Assembly: GCF_032337135.1 (NCBI RefSeq)
Contig: NZ_JAVXZZ010000001.1
Location: 930,001-994,000 of the forward strand
DNA length: 64,000 nt
DNA from: Allorhodoferax sp032337135
Lineage (GTDB): Bacteria; Pseudomonadota; Gammaproteobacteria; Burkholderiales; Burkholderiaceae_C
Direction: 5' to 3'
This document shows, one piece after another, positions 30,477 through 39,728 of the stretch. The stretch's first letter is position 1. Every line of letters starts with the position of its first letter. Under the pieces are notes generated by a model. The model did not search any database. It was not told where the DNA came from and saw only the letters and a list, made by a program, of their open reading frames with translations. The translations under genes were made by a program, and so were the position numbers.

Positions 30477-31535
30477 TCACGCGCGCGAATCGAATTGCAG
30501 GATGGCGCGAGCAACCTGTTCCAGCGGCAGGATTTCATCCACCGCCTGCAGCTTGATCGCTTCCTTGGGCATGCCGAATACCACGCATGTTTCCTCGTTC
30601 TGGGCTATGCAGCGCGCCCCGCCGTCGTGCAGCACCTTCATGCCGCGCGCGCCATCATCGCCCATGCCCGTCAGGATGATGCCCAGCGCGTCGCGCCCTG
30701 CGCACTCGGCCGCAGACCTGAACAGGACGTCGACCGAGGGCTTGTGCCGATTCACCGGAGGGCCGTCGGCAACGTGCACAAAGTACTGGCCATGGGCCTT
30801 GCGCAATTGCATGTGCAGCCCTCCCGGTGCAATCAGCACGGTGCCCCGCTCCAGACGGTCTCCATCCTTGGCTTCCCGGACCTTCATGGCACAGATACCA
30901 TCAAGCCGTGTCGCATACATGGCCGTAAAGCGCTCGGGCATGTGTTGGGTGATTGCGATCCCGGGCGCGTCGGCGGGCAAACTGGTCAGTATCAGCTCCA
31001 GAGCCTGGGTTCCTCCGGTCGAACTGCCAATGACCACCGGCTTGTTCATTGCAAATGCATGCACATGACTGACCGGTGCGGTCGCAGCGACGGACGCCTT
31101 GGCAGCGGAAGCCGGCACGGCGGTACGATTGCGCGGCTTCGAGCGGGCTGCAGTTTTCAGCGTCTGGATCATTTCGCGACGCGAATCCTCCAGGTGTTGC
31201 TTCAACCCCAGCTTGGGCTTGGCCAACACCGCAACCGCACCCGCTGAAAGGGCTTCGAGCGCCACCTTGCTGCCTTCCGTGGACAAAGTGGAACAGATCA
31301 CCGTCGGTATCGGATTGCTGGCCATGGTCTGGCGCAGGAAGGTCAACCCATCCATGCCCGGCATTTCAATATCCAGCAGCATCACATCGGGCGGATTCTT
31401 GCGAATTGCTTCCATGGCAAGTAGCGGGTTGGGAGCGCTCCCGATGAGTTCGACCTCCGCATTGCCCGCAAGCATATGGGCCAGTGCCTGGCGAACGACG
31501 GCTGAATCATCAACCACAAAGACTTTCACCGTCAT
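30477..31535 (-). CDS. cheB: chemotaxis protein-glutamate methylesterase CheB
   Basis: CheB removes methyl groups from receptors when phosphorylated by CheA. The protein has 352 residues: a receiver domain with Asp55 in LLDIEMPGMDG, a basic linker (about 125-160), and the esterase domain with SSTGG (171-175), TQHMP (His198) and TGMGDDGA. It is the last gene of the operon; its ATG overlaps the cheD stop by 4 bases. The end is followed by palindrome copy 5 and the convergent cyclase. Confidence 0.96.
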   Translation of the reverse strand: MTVKVFVVDDSAVVRQALAHMLAGNAEVELIGSAPNPLLAMEAIRKNPPDVMLLDIEMPGMDGLTFLRQTMASNPIPTVICSTLSTEGSKVALEALSAGAVAVLAKPKLGLKQHLEDSRREMIQTLKTAARSKPRNRTAVPASAAKASVAATAPVSHVHAFAMNKPVVIGSSTGGTQALELILTSLPADAPGIAITQHMPERFTAMYATRLDGICAMKVREAKDGDRLERGTVLIAPGGLHMQLRKAHGQYFVHVADGPPVNRHKPSVDVLFRSAAECAGRDALGIILTGMGDDGARGMKVLHDGGARCIAQNEETCVVFGMPKEAIKLQAVDEILPLEQVARAILQFDSRA

Positions 31536-32098
31536 TGGATATCACCTACTTCATTGGAAGCATTGACCACGGTTGGTGACGAACGCCCCACCCGCCAGGA
31601 CACCTTGCGGTAACCGGTTCCGCCCAGAGCGCTTTCAACCACCGCAATGCCATGGTCAGCCAGAAAATCCAGGGCCCATTGCGCGTTGCGATCCCCCACA
31701 GAGCGTTCATTCACGATGTCCGGGAACATGTTCCCACCACCGTAGACATAGGCTTCGCAACGCTGCGCCGGAATGCCTACCGCAAGCAGTTTGGCAAACA
31801 TCGCCTCCATCGCCACCAGACCAAAGGCCGTATTGTGGCGGTTCTCTTGGTTGGGTGTGCCGACATGCACGATATGGCACATGGAACCAACGGTGCGTCG
31901 CGGGTCGGTCAGTATGATGCTCACGCACGAACCCAGCAAGGTCTTCATTTCGTCCCCCGCCGTCGCAAACGCCACGTCACCAGGCATCAGTTCTATAGAC
32001 TTGGCCGCAACCGAATGTCCAGATTTCGCCTGCACCCTCGGTGACTGAGGCATGTGACGAGATTTGGGAGCAGCGACCATGAGGCTATTGTGTCGCAT
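31532..32098 (-). CDS. cheD: chemoreceptor glutamine deamidase CheD
   Basis: CheD deamidates specific glutamines of receptors and may also be tied to CheC- or CheB-type adaptation. The 188-residue form has the catalytic cysteine in LLGSCVSI and the histidine in MCHIVHVG. The start ATG at 32098 is six bases after the cheR stop, with TGAGG just upstream; a second ATG six codons in (32080) is also possible. It overlaps cheB by 4 bases. Confidence 0.93.
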   Translation of the reverse strand: MRHNSLMVAAPKSRHMPQSPRVQAKSGHSVAAKSIELMPGDVAFATAGDEMKTLLGSCVSIILTDPRRTVGSMCHIVHVGTPNQENRHNTAFGLVAMEAMFAKLLAVGIPAQRCEAYVYGGGNMFPDIVNERSVGDRNAQWALDFLADHGIAVVESALGGTGYRKVSWRVGRSSPTVVNASNEVGDIQ

Positions 32099-32103
32099 CT
32101 GCC

Positions 32104-32922
32104 TCACGGCAGCTTGCGGTAGGCGCCAGGTATCACCGGAGCAATGGGGGTTTTGCATGGCACCCGCCCCTCGGCGGTGCCGAGGAAAAACAGCCCGCCC
32201 GGCTTGAGCGTTGCCAGTACCCGGTCCACCACGTCGGTCTTGGTTGGCGGATCGAAATAGATCAGCACATTGCGCAAGAAGACCACATCAAAGGGGCCGA
32301 TCCCTTCGAAGGGCTTGCACAGGTTCAATTGCCCGAAGCTGACCTTTTGCCGAACCTTCTCCTGCACCATAACCTGCCCTTGCGACGGCCCCTCGCCCCG
32401 CAAGCAATAGCGCCTCAGGCGTTCGGGCGTGACCGCACGCAATCGGTCCTCCGGATAAATGCCCTCTTTGGCGGCGAGCAACACACGATGGCTGATGTCC
32501 GTGGCCAGGATCGACCACCCCGAACCGATCTGTCCGCGCGTCTGCAAATCGAACAAGAGCATGGCCGTGCTGTAGGCCTCATCGCCGAACGAGGCCGCAG
32601 CACTCCAGACGTTGACGGTTTTCCCCGGACCATAGGCGGCCAGTTCCTGCTGCAAGAGCTCGTAATGCTTGGGTTCCCGGAAGAAATAGGTCTCGTTGGT
32701 GGTGAGCAGATCCACCGCCATCTGGAACTCAGCGCCCTGGGTCTCGTCCTGAAGGATGCGCACGTACTCGGCAAACCCACTCAGACCGAGTTTCTGGATC
32801 CTTGGGGTCAGGCGCGAATGGATCAAGGATTTCTTCGAGTCATTGAAGGCCAGCCCTGCGGCTTCGTACATGAGATCCGCAATGGCGCGGAACTCACGGT
32901 CACTGAATGGCAGCGTTGACAT
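32104..32922 (-). CDS. cheR: chemotaxis protein methyltransferase CheR
   Basis: CheR methylates receptor glutamates using S-adenosylmethionine. The 272-residue protein has the N-terminal helical domain with NETYFFREP, then the methyltransferase domain with ATDISHRVL and FLRNVLIYFD. The SAM-binding loop is SAAASFGDEAYS instead of the usual CSAGCSTGEEPYS, which is divergent but keeps an acidic residue. It starts three bases after cheV and ends six before cheD. Confidence 0.94.
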   Translation of the reverse strand: MSTLPFSDREFRAIADLMYEAAGLAFNDSKKSLIHSRLTPRIQKLGLSGFAEYVRILQDETQGAEFQMAVDLLTTNETYFFREPKHYELLQQELAAYGPGKTVNVWSAAASFGDEAYSTAMLLFDLQTRGQIGSGWSILATDISHRVLLAAKEGIYPEDRLRAVTPERLRRYCLRGEGPSQGQVMVQEKVRQKVSFGQLNLCKPFEGIGPFDVVFLRNVLIYFDPPTKTDVVDRVLATLKPGGLFFLGTAEGRVPCKTPIAPVIPGAYRKLP

Positions 32923-32925
32923 GCA

Positions 32926-33894
32926 TTAATGGCGCGTTGCCGGCAACACCCGGCGTATCGTATCGGCCAATTCGCGCGGGACGAACTTGGCCACATACGC
33001 GTCCGCACCCACGGTCTTGACGTGGTTCTCATTCGTGGTTCCGGTCAAGCTGGAATGAATCACGACCGGAACGTTCTTGAAGCGGGAATCCTGCTTGATC
33101 AACCGGGTCAGCGTGAAACCATCCATTTCCGGCATTTCCAGATCCGAAAGCACCACGGCAATCCTGTCCCGGGCGGTCTGCCCCTGAGCCTGCGCCTCGT
33201 TGTGGATGGCAACCAACCGCTCCCACGCCTCTTTGCCCGACTTCACCATTTCGTACTTCGCGCCCATGGCCTGCAAACCGAGCTCGATGACCGACCGCGC
33301 GACGGCGGAATCGTCGGCCGCAAGGATGATGGTCCCAGGCGGGAGTTGCAGAGCAGGCCCTACGGCCTCCTTGTTGATTTCCTGCTTCTCTGCCTCGGGC
33401 ATCACATTGCGCAGTATCTGCTCCACATCGAGCACCTGTGCCAATCTTGAATCGGACTTGGCACCATCGAGCCGGGCCAGGCTGGTGATCAGTGCACCGG
33501 CGTGGCTGCCTTCGGCAGGCAGCACCTGATCCCAATCCAGGCGTACGATTTCACGCACGTCCTCCACGGCAAATGCCTGCACGGTGCGGCCAAATTCAGT
33601 CACCATCAGAATGCCGAGACCCTTGCTCGGCTTGCACCCCACGACAGCGGGCAGATTGATGACGGGAATCAGTTGACCGCGAATGTTGGCCACGCCCATC
33701 ATGTGCTCATGGGCATTGGCCAGTTCCGTCACTGGTGGCATCACAAGGACTTCACGCACCTTGAAGACGTTGATGCCAAACAACTCTCTCTGCCCCGACT
33801 GCGGTGCTTCGCCCAAGCGGAACAAGAGCAATTCGAACTTGTTGGTACCCGCCAGGCGTGTGCGCTCTTCGATTTCGGACTGCGATGACTTCAT
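32926..33894 (-). CDS. cheV: chemotaxis adaptor CheV (CheW-receiver fusion)
   Basis: CheV couples receptors to CheA through a CheW-like domain (about 20-165) and tunes the signal through a C-terminal receiver domain (about 190-315), whose phospho-acceptor lies in VVLSDLEMPEMDG. The protein has 322 residues from the ATG at 33894; a TTG four codons upstream is less likely. It lies between a receptor gene and cheR. A paralogue with nearly the same layout runs off the right edge of the window. Confidence 0.94.
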   Translation of the reverse strand: MKSSQSEIEERTRLAGTNKFELLLFRLGEAPQSGQRELFGINVFKVREVLVMPPVTELANAHEHMMGVANIRGQLIPVINLPAVVGCKPSKGLGILMVTEFGRTVQAFAVEDVREIVRLDWDQVLPAEGSHAGALITSLARLDGAKSDSRLAQVLDVEQILRNVMPEAEKQEINKEAVGPALQLPPGTIILAADDSAVARSVIELGLQAMGAKYEMVKSGKEAWERLVAIHNEAQAQGQTARDRIAVVLSDLEMPEMDGFTLTRLIKQDSRFKNVPVVIHSSLTGTTNENHVKTVGADAYVAKFVPRELADTIRRVLPATRH

Positions 33895-33942
33895 GGGACT
33901 ACCCAATGTTGATGGCTTGAGGTGATTTGATCCGGGGCCAAA

Positions 33943-35955
33943 TCAATATGGCTTGAAGTTGCCGCGCGCCGCGGACGGCGCGTGGGCACGAAAGTCCGTT
34001 CCCAGGCGCGGAATGCTGCGCCGCTCTGTACGCACATCGTGGCGGCTCGGAATGACTGTCTGGCGATCGTCACCGATTTGGAAGAACGCGATGCTCTGCT
34101 GCAGCTGCTCGGCCTGCCCGCTGAGCTCCTCGCTCGTGGCTGCCAACTGCTCCGAGGCACTGGCGTTCTGTTGTGTGGCCTTGGAGAGTTGCCCCATCGC
34201 CCCACCAATCTGCACCACGCTTTCGCTTTGCTCGGCACTGGCCGCAGCAATCTCCTGCACCAGCTCGCTGGTCTTCTGGATGCTGGGCACGATCTCGTCG
34301 AGCAGCTTGCCCGCACGCTCCGCCGTGGTCACCGAGTTGCCCGCCAGTTCGCCAATTTCCTTGGCCGCTTCCTGGCTGCGCTCGGCCAGCTTGCGCACCT
34401 CCGCCGCCACTACCGCAAAGCCTTTGCCATGCTCTCCCGCTCTCGCCGCCTCGATGGCCGCATTGAGCGCCAGCAGGTTGGTCTGGTAGGCAATGTCGTC
34501 GACGATGCCGATCTTGGCGGCAATCTGCTTCATGGCCCCCACCGTCTGTGTCACCGCTGCACCGCCTTCCACTGCTTCCTTGCTGGTCTTGGTGGCCATG
34601 CCGTCGGTGACCTTGGCGTTGTCGCTGTTCTGGCTGATCGAGGCACTCATGGTGTCGATCTGGGCCGTGGTTTCCTCCACGCTGGCGGCCTGTTCGCTGG
34701 CGGCCTGGCTCAAGGATTGCGCCGTGGCCGATACCTGGTTGGCCGCGCCCGTGAGCGCGTCGGCCGCCGAGCGCACTTCCCCCAGCACCCGCGCAAGGTT
34801 CTCCGCCGTCGCATTCGCGCTGTCCTTGACCTTGCCGAACAGGCCCTGGTAGTTGCGCTCAATCCGTTGGGTCAGATCACCGCGCGAGAAACTCTCGATC
34901 AGCTGTGCAATGTCGCTCAGGCCCTGTTCACTGTTTTCCATGACATGGTTCATGCCTTCGGCCAGCGTCGCAAAAAAGCCGGTTTTGCCCTCGGTACCCA
35001 AGCGTGTACTGAACTCCCCCTGCGCCGCGGCCTGCACCAGTCCTTGGAGTTCGTGCTCCGCGTGGACTTCGTCCGTGCGGTCGGCCCATTCCACGACGGT
35101 TCCCAGGCGCACGCCCTGCGCGTTGACGATCGGGCTTGCGGCAAGCGAGAAGTACAGGGTGCCGACTTGAATCTGGGTACGGTAGGTCGTCTGTAGTGCA
35201 GCCAGCATGCCGCGCTGGTGCGAGGGGTTCTTGTGGAACACGTCGATGTTCTGCCCGATGAGCTGGCGTGCATTGAAATGCGGGAGCACCTTGCGCAGCT
35301 CGGCCTCGTTGCGCTGCATCATGCTCGTCACCGTCTCGTTCATGTAGATGATGGTGTTGTCGGCGTCGGCAATCATCACGTTGGTGCTGCATTTGTCCAG
35401 GGCATTGCGGATGCGCAGGTTCTCGCCTGCCACACGCAATTCGCGCTCCTGCTGTGCCTGTTTTTCTGCTGCGGCGCGGGCCTCCTGCAGCACCTTCTCC
35501 TCCATATTCGCCAAGGACTGGTTGGTACCGTCCAATGACTGGCGGAAAGATCCATGCAGGCCCACTGCTTGCGCTCTGCGGAAATACTTGCCTTCGCTGG
35601 CGTGGTGCAGTGCGGTAGCCTGTTCCCGAAAGCAGGCCTCCAGCTGGTCCAGCATGTCATTGACGTCCCAGCACAGGTCATGAAAGTGACTTTTCGGGGG
35701 AATATGGGTAATCCGTCGGGCAAACGTGCCCTTGGCCACATCCTGGGCGATCGACTGGATTTGTGACAGTTGCCGTTCATTCTCACGCTGTGATCGGATC
35801 CAAAGCACCAAGACACAGAGAGCGGCCAGATTGACTGCACCACCAATCCAGTCCAGCTTACCGCTCCACCACTGCAGTGCCAAACCCGCCAGCAGCAGCG
35901 CCGCCAATGCGGCTCCGTAGCGCAGCGCTTCAGAGCGAGAGGACGAACTGCTCAT
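33943..35955 (-). CDS. methyl-accepting chemotaxis protein with PAS, almost no periplasmic domain (MCP-A)
   Basis: A 670-residue receptor. Two transmembrane segments (about 12-28 and 36-54) are separated by only a few residues, so there is no periplasmic ligand domain. A HAMP-like stretch, a PAS domain (about 175-290) and the signalling domain (about 400-620) follow. The hairpin tip contains AIEAARAGEHGKGFAVVA. It ends in GNFKPY. Its ATG lies inside the end of the PAS-only gene, overlapping by 26 bases, which implies coupled translation. It could be the signalling half of a two-piece energy or aerotaxis sensor. The signalling part is a near copy of the two other receptors here. Confidence 0.93.
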   Translation of the reverse strand: MSSSSSRSEALRYGAALAALLLAGLALQWWSGKLDWIGGAVNLAALCVLVLWIRSQRENERQLSQIQSIAQDVAKGTFARRITHIPPKSHFHDLCWDVNDMLDQLEACFREQATALHHASEGKYFRRAQAVGLHGSFRQSLDGTNQSLANMEEKVLQEARAAAEKQAQQERELRVAGENLRIRNALDKCSTNVMIADADNTIIYMNETVTSMMQRNEAELRKVLPHFNARQLIGQNIDVFHKNPSHQRGMLAALQTTYRTQIQVGTLYFSLAASPIVNAQGVRLGTVVEWADRTDEVHAEHELQGLVQAAAQGEFSTRLGTEGKTGFFATLAEGMNHVMENSEQGLSDIAQLIESFSRGDLTQRIERNYQGLFGKVKDSANATAENLARVLGEVRSAADALTGAANQVSATAQSLSQAASEQAASVEETTAQIDTMSASISQNSDNAKVTDGMATKTSKEAVEGGAAVTQTVGAMKQIAAKIGIVDDIAYQTNLLALNAAIEAARAGEHGKGFAVVAAEVRKLAERSQEAAKEIGELAGNSVTTAERAGKLLDEIVPSIQKTSELVQEIAAASAEQSESVVQIGGAMGQLSKATQQNASASEQLAATSEELSGQAEQLQQSIAFFQIGDDRQTVIPSRHDVRTERRSIPRLGTDFRAHAPSAARGNFKPY
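34081..34851. repeat. receptor signalling-domain direct repeat, copy A
   Basis: This 771-base block is nearly identical in sequence and length to 36610-37380 and, over most of its length, to 39891-40576. It encodes the cytoplasmic signalling hairpin of the receptor. Differences between copies come in short patches. Confidence 0.9.
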
Positions 35956-36448
35956 AGCTCACTCCTTTGTCCTTCAGGATGTTCTGAACCAGCGCCAGTG
36001 AGGCATCGCAGGCGTCACGCGGCCCGGCACGCAGTTCCTCATCGAGCATGGCACGGTACAAGTCGGACACCGCACCGATGGCGCCACGCCGAGGCTGGCG
36101 ACGGGCCGAGAAGAAACCTTCTATATGACCCTGCAGATCACGATTGGGGGTGACGTTGGCAAATACCCAGTAGAAACTGCCATCCTTGGACATGTTCTTC
36201 ACGTAAGCGAAGATCTCATTGCCTTGTGACACCGTGTCCCACAGCAGCTTGAAGACCCCACGCGGCATGTCCGGGTGTCGAATGATGTTGTGTGAAGACC
36301 CAATGAGCTCTTGTTCGGTATAGCCAGAGAACTCAATGAAGATGCGGTTGCCGTAAGTGATGCGCCCTTTGAGGTCGGTCTTGGAGATGATGAAATCATC
36401 CTCCCGCATGACGCGTTCATTCTGCGTCGGTGTCACTCGGTACTTCAT
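35930..36448 (-). CDS. Aer-like PAS protein without signalling domain
   Basis: A 172-residue cytoplasmic protein. Residues 1-120 match the FAD-binding PAS domain of aerotaxis receptors: DDFIISKTDLKG, the SGYTEQELIG turn, HNIIRHPDMPRGVF and FYWVFANVTP. After the PAS domain only a short helical tail follows; there is no membrane anchor, HAMP or signalling domain. The last 26 bases overlap the start of MCP-A. This resembles the CetB-CetA energy-taxis pair of Campylobacter, where the PAS sensor and the signalling receptor are separate proteins. It lies 20 bases downstream of MCP-B. Confidence 0.9.
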   Translation of the reverse strand: MKYRVTPTQNERVMREDDFIISKTDLKGRITYGNRIFIEFSGYTEQELIGSSHNIIRHPDMPRGVFKLLWDTVSQGNEIFAYVKNMSKDGSFYWVFANVTPNRDLQGHIEGFFSARRQPRRGAIGAVSDLYRAMLDEELRAGPRDACDASLALVQNILKDKGVSYEQFVLSL

Positions 36449-36468
36449 GGCGGCGCCTTTCCTTCACG

Positions 36469-39150
36469 TCAATAGGGCTTGAAGTTGCCACGACCTCCCC
36501 GCACAGGGGCCGGAGCCAGTCCTGCGCCCAAAGTTAGCACCTGCTGTTGGCGCGATCCTTGACGTCGGTCAACACCCGGCGACGCAACAGGCTCGCTCGC
36601 ACCGATATGGAAGAACGCGATGCTCTGCTGTAGCTGCTCGGCCTGCCCACTGAGCTCCTCGCTCGTCGCTGCCAACTGCTCCGAGGCACTGGCGTTCTGT
36701 TGTGTGGCCTTGCTCAGCTGCCCCATCGCCCCACCGATCTGCACCACGCTCTCGCTTTGCTCGGCACTGGCCGCCGCAATCTCCTGCACCAGCTCGCTGG
36801 TCTTCTGGATGCTGGGCACGATCTCGTCGAGCAGCTTGCCCGCACGCTCCGCCGTGGTCACCGAGTTGCCCGCCAACTCCCCAATTTCCTTGGCCGCTTC
36901 CTGGCTGCGCTCGGCCAGCTTGCGCACTTCGGCTGCCACTACCGCAAAGCCCTTGCCATGCTCTCCCGCCCTCGCCGCCTCGATGGCCGCATTGAGCGCC
37001 AGCAGGTTGGTCTGGTAGGCAATGTCGTCGACGATGCCGATCTTGGCGGCGATCTGTTTCATCGCCCCCACCGTCTGGGTCACCGCTGCACCGCCTTCCA
37101 CCGCTTCCTTGCTGGTCTTGGTGGCCATGCCGTCGGTGACCTTGGCGTTGTCGCTGTTCTGGCTGATCGAGGCACTCATGGTGTCGATCTGGGCCGTGGT
37201 TTCCTCCACGCTGGCGGCCTGTTCGCTGGCAGCCTGGCTCAAGGACTGGGCCGTGGCTGATACCTGGTTGGCTGCGCCCGTGAGCGCGTCGGCCGCCGAG
37301 CGCACTTCCCCCAGCACCCGCGCAAGGTTCTCCGCCGTCGCATTCGCGCTGTCCTTGACCTTGCCGAACAGGCCCTGGTAATCGCCCGCCATCCGCCGCG
37401 TCAGGTTACCGTCGGCAAATGCTGCCAGTACCTCGGCAACCTCATTGAGTCCACGTTCGCTGGTATCCATCAATTGGTTCATACCATCGGAAAGCGTTGC
37501 AAAGAACCCTTCCTTGCCTTCCCTGTCGAGTCGAATACCGAATTCGCCTTCAGATGCCGCATGGACCAGTGCAGCCACCTCGTTTTCGATGCCGACCTCG
37601 GCGGTGCGGTCTGCCCACTCCACGACAGTACCGAGCCGCACGCCCTCCGCATTGAGAATCGGGCTGGCAGCGAGGCTGAAATGCAAGGCACCAACCTGAA
37701 TCTTGGTTCTGTAGGTTCCCTTCAATGTGGCCAACAATCCGCGCTGGTGGGCAGGGTTCTTGTGGAATACGTCGATGCTCTCGCCAATCAGCTTCCTCGC
37801 ATCGAATTGCGGCAAGGACTTGCGCAACTCACTTTCGTTGCGTTGCATCATCGCCGTCACGGCCTCATTCATGTAGATGATGGTGTTCTCCGCATCGGCA
37901 ATCATGACATTGGTACTGCACTTGTCCAACGCATTGCGGATGCGTGTGTTCTCGCTCAGGAGTTTCATTTCGAGCTCACGTGCCGCCAGCTCTGCAGTTC
38001 TATCCTGCCACTCCACCACCGTGCCCGCACGACCACCACCATCTGCCATGATGGGCGTGGCGATCAGGCCAAACGTCCTTCCTCCGATCTTGATCGTCGC
38101 CCGATGGGCCTGGCGCAACCTGGAAAGTATTTCGCGCTGGTGTGCCGGGTTCTTGTGGAAGATGTCGATGTTACTGCCCATGACCTTGACGACCTGGAAG
38201 TTGGGCAGCTCTTTCTGGATGTCCTGCTCGGCCTGCCGCAGCATTTCGGTCACCGACTTGTTCATGAACATGATGTTGTGGTCTGCATCGGCAATCATCA
38301 CATTGCCGCTCACCGCTTCCAGCGCGGTGCGCAGCCGCAGGTTGTAGGCATTGGCCTCATTGGCTTCTTTGAGTTTGCCAAGGATCACTATCAATGGCGC
38401 CATCAATTGGCCAATTTCGCTGGCGTTGGTTTCGATTTCGGTTTCTAAATCACCTCCCGCCACCTTGCGCGCGGTATCCAAAGCACGGTTCAACGGCGCC
38501 GTGATACTCACTGTAATGAGAAGGCCCACCACGATCGACAAAAGAACTGCACCACCCGCGATGTACATGGCAGTTTGATTGATCTTGTCACTGCGTTCTT
38601 GCGAAGACCCCAAGCCAGCCTTCATCTGTGCCACTTGGGTTTTCACAAACGGTGCCATGGCCTTCTGCAGGTCTTCGCTGGCCTGGTCGAAGCCCCCCAT
38701 CAGCTTGTTTCCGGCGTCGGGGCCACCCGCCACATACGCCTTGGCCATGGTGACGCCCGCCTGGTAATACGTGTCCACCTTCGGGCGTAGCTCCCGAATC
38801 GCCCTCAAGTCCTCAGTTTCGTTAATTTCCACAAAATGCTTTTCCAGCGTGCCCAAAGCCGCAATGAGCGCTTCGTAGTTCTTTTCCGCTTTTTCAAAAC
38901 CGTCATCGAGCCCATCCTTGCCACGCGTCGCGGAGACGTCGCTCAAGAATTGCTGAATCTGCACCACCTGCTTGTCCATGGCCATGGCCAGCACAGCGTG
39001 TTCGACACTTTCGTCGGAAGCTTCCTTGACGACGCGCTTCATTTCACCCAACTGCCCATTGAGCCAGACAGTGAAAACCAAGAAAACTAGCACGGGCAGC
39101 GCAAACCCAAGCAATATGCGTGTGCGGATGGAGGGCTGAAGTAGGCTCAT
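36469..39150 (-). CDS. methyl-accepting chemotaxis protein with periplasmic helical domain and two PAS domains (MCP-B)
   Basis: An 893-residue receptor. Segments: transmembrane helix 1 (about 12-30), a periplasmic helical sensor of about 160 residues, transmembrane helix 2 (about 195-216), HAMP, two similar PAS domains (about 270-385 and 400-510), a HAMP-like stretch and the signalling domain (about 620-860). The second PAS domain is closely related to the one in MCP-A. The C-terminus is GNFKPY. The ATG at 39150 was preferred to a TTG five codons upstream. No clear ligand can be named. Confidence 0.93.
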   Translation of the reverse strand: MSLLQPSIRTRILLGFALPVLVFLVFTVWLNGQLGEMKRVVKEASDESVEHAVLAMAMDKQVVQIQQFLSDVSATRGKDGLDDGFEKAEKNYEALIAALGTLEKHFVEINETEDLRAIRELRPKVDTYYQAGVTMAKAYVAGGPDAGNKLMGGFDQASEDLQKAMAPFVKTQVAQMKAGLGSSQERSDKINQTAMYIAGGAVLLSIVVGLLITVSITAPLNRALDTARKVAGGDLETEIETNASEIGQLMAPLIVILGKLKEANEANAYNLRLRTALEAVSGNVMIADADHNIMFMNKSVTEMLRQAEQDIQKELPNFQVVKVMGSNIDIFHKNPAHQREILSRLRQAHRATIKIGGRTFGLIATPIMADGGGRAGTVVEWQDRTAELAARELEMKLLSENTRIRNALDKCSTNVMIADAENTIIYMNEAVTAMMQRNESELRKSLPQFDARKLIGESIDVFHKNPAHQRGLLATLKGTYRTKIQVGALHFSLAASPILNAEGVRLGTVVEWADRTAEVGIENEVAALVHAASEGEFGIRLDREGKEGFFATLSDGMNQLMDTSERGLNEVAEVLAAFADGNLTRRMAGDYQGLFGKVKDSANATAENLARVLGEVRSAADALTGAANQVSATAQSLSQAASEQAASVEETTAQIDTMSASISQNSDNAKVTDGMATKTSKEAVEGGAAVTQTVGAMKQIAAKIGIVDDIAYQTNLLALNAAIEAARAGEHGKGFAVVAAEVRKLAERSQEAAKEIGELAGNSVTTAERAGKLLDEIVPSIQKTSELVQEIAAASAEQSESVVQIGGAMGQLSKATQQNASASEQLAATSEELSGQAEQLQQSIAFFHIGASEPVASPGVDRRQGSRQQQVLTLGAGLAPAPVRGGRGNFKPY
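36610..37380. repeat. receptor signalling-domain direct repeat, copy B
   Basis: Near-identical, same-length partner of 34081-34851. It is the outlier at some sites (for example the codons for CTCAGCTG at about 36713) but shares others with copy C (AACTCC at about 36874). Confidence 0.9.
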
Positions 39151-39191
39151 GAGGTAATCAGTCAAGAAGATGCTTGGGATGGTGCGATTCG

Positions 39192-39707
39192 TTAGCGGTT
39201 ATGGCGCTCCACGATGGATGCCATTTCATCCAGGCTGAGCGCTTTGTCGGTATCGATGATCGGGATGAAGTCACCTTCAACCTTCCCCATTCCACGAAGG
39301 AACTCGCGCGCAATCGAGGTTCCGAACGTAGGGGGCGGCTCGACGTTGTGGTCCGCGATATCAATGACCTCACTGACCGCATCCACCATCAAACCCAACT
39401 CCTGCTTCTCGCCTTGATTGCTGGCATCAAAGATGACAATGCAGGTTTTCTTTCCCATGCGCGAGTTGTCCCGACCAAAACGCGACTGAAGATCGATCAC
39501 GGGCACCACCGCGCCCCGGAGATTGATGACGCCACGCACGAAATCTGGCATCAGCGGAACCACAGTCATGTTGGCGTGCTGGATGATTTCCCGGACCGTG
39601 CGGATATCCATCGCAAAGACTTCGTCGCTGAGACTGAAGGTGAGGAATTGCTGTGTCGGTCCAGACCGGCCCAGTGAATCTTCCAGCGTACCTGCTTCAA
39701 TGCTCAT
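39192..39707 (-). CDS. cheW: chemotaxis scaffold protein CheW
   Basis: CheW links receptors to the kinase CheA. The 171-residue protein shows the family features FLTFSLSDEVFAMDI, VRGVINLRGAVVPVIDL and the C-terminal FIPIIDTDKAL. It lies between two receptor genes (22 bases after MCP-C, 41 before MCP-B). It is the only single-domain CheW in the window; CheV proteins provide a second kind of adaptor. Confidence 0.96.
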   Translation of the reverse strand: MSIEAGTLEDSLGRSGPTQQFLTFSLSDEVFAMDIRTVREIIQHANMTVVPLMPDFVRGVINLRGAVVPVIDLQSRFGRDNSRMGKKTCIVIFDASNQGEKQELGLMVDAVSEVIDIADHNVEPPPTFGTSIAREFLRGMGKVEGDFIPIIDTDKALSLDEMASIVERHNR

Positions 39708-39728
39708 GGTGCACCTTTCCTAAACGTC

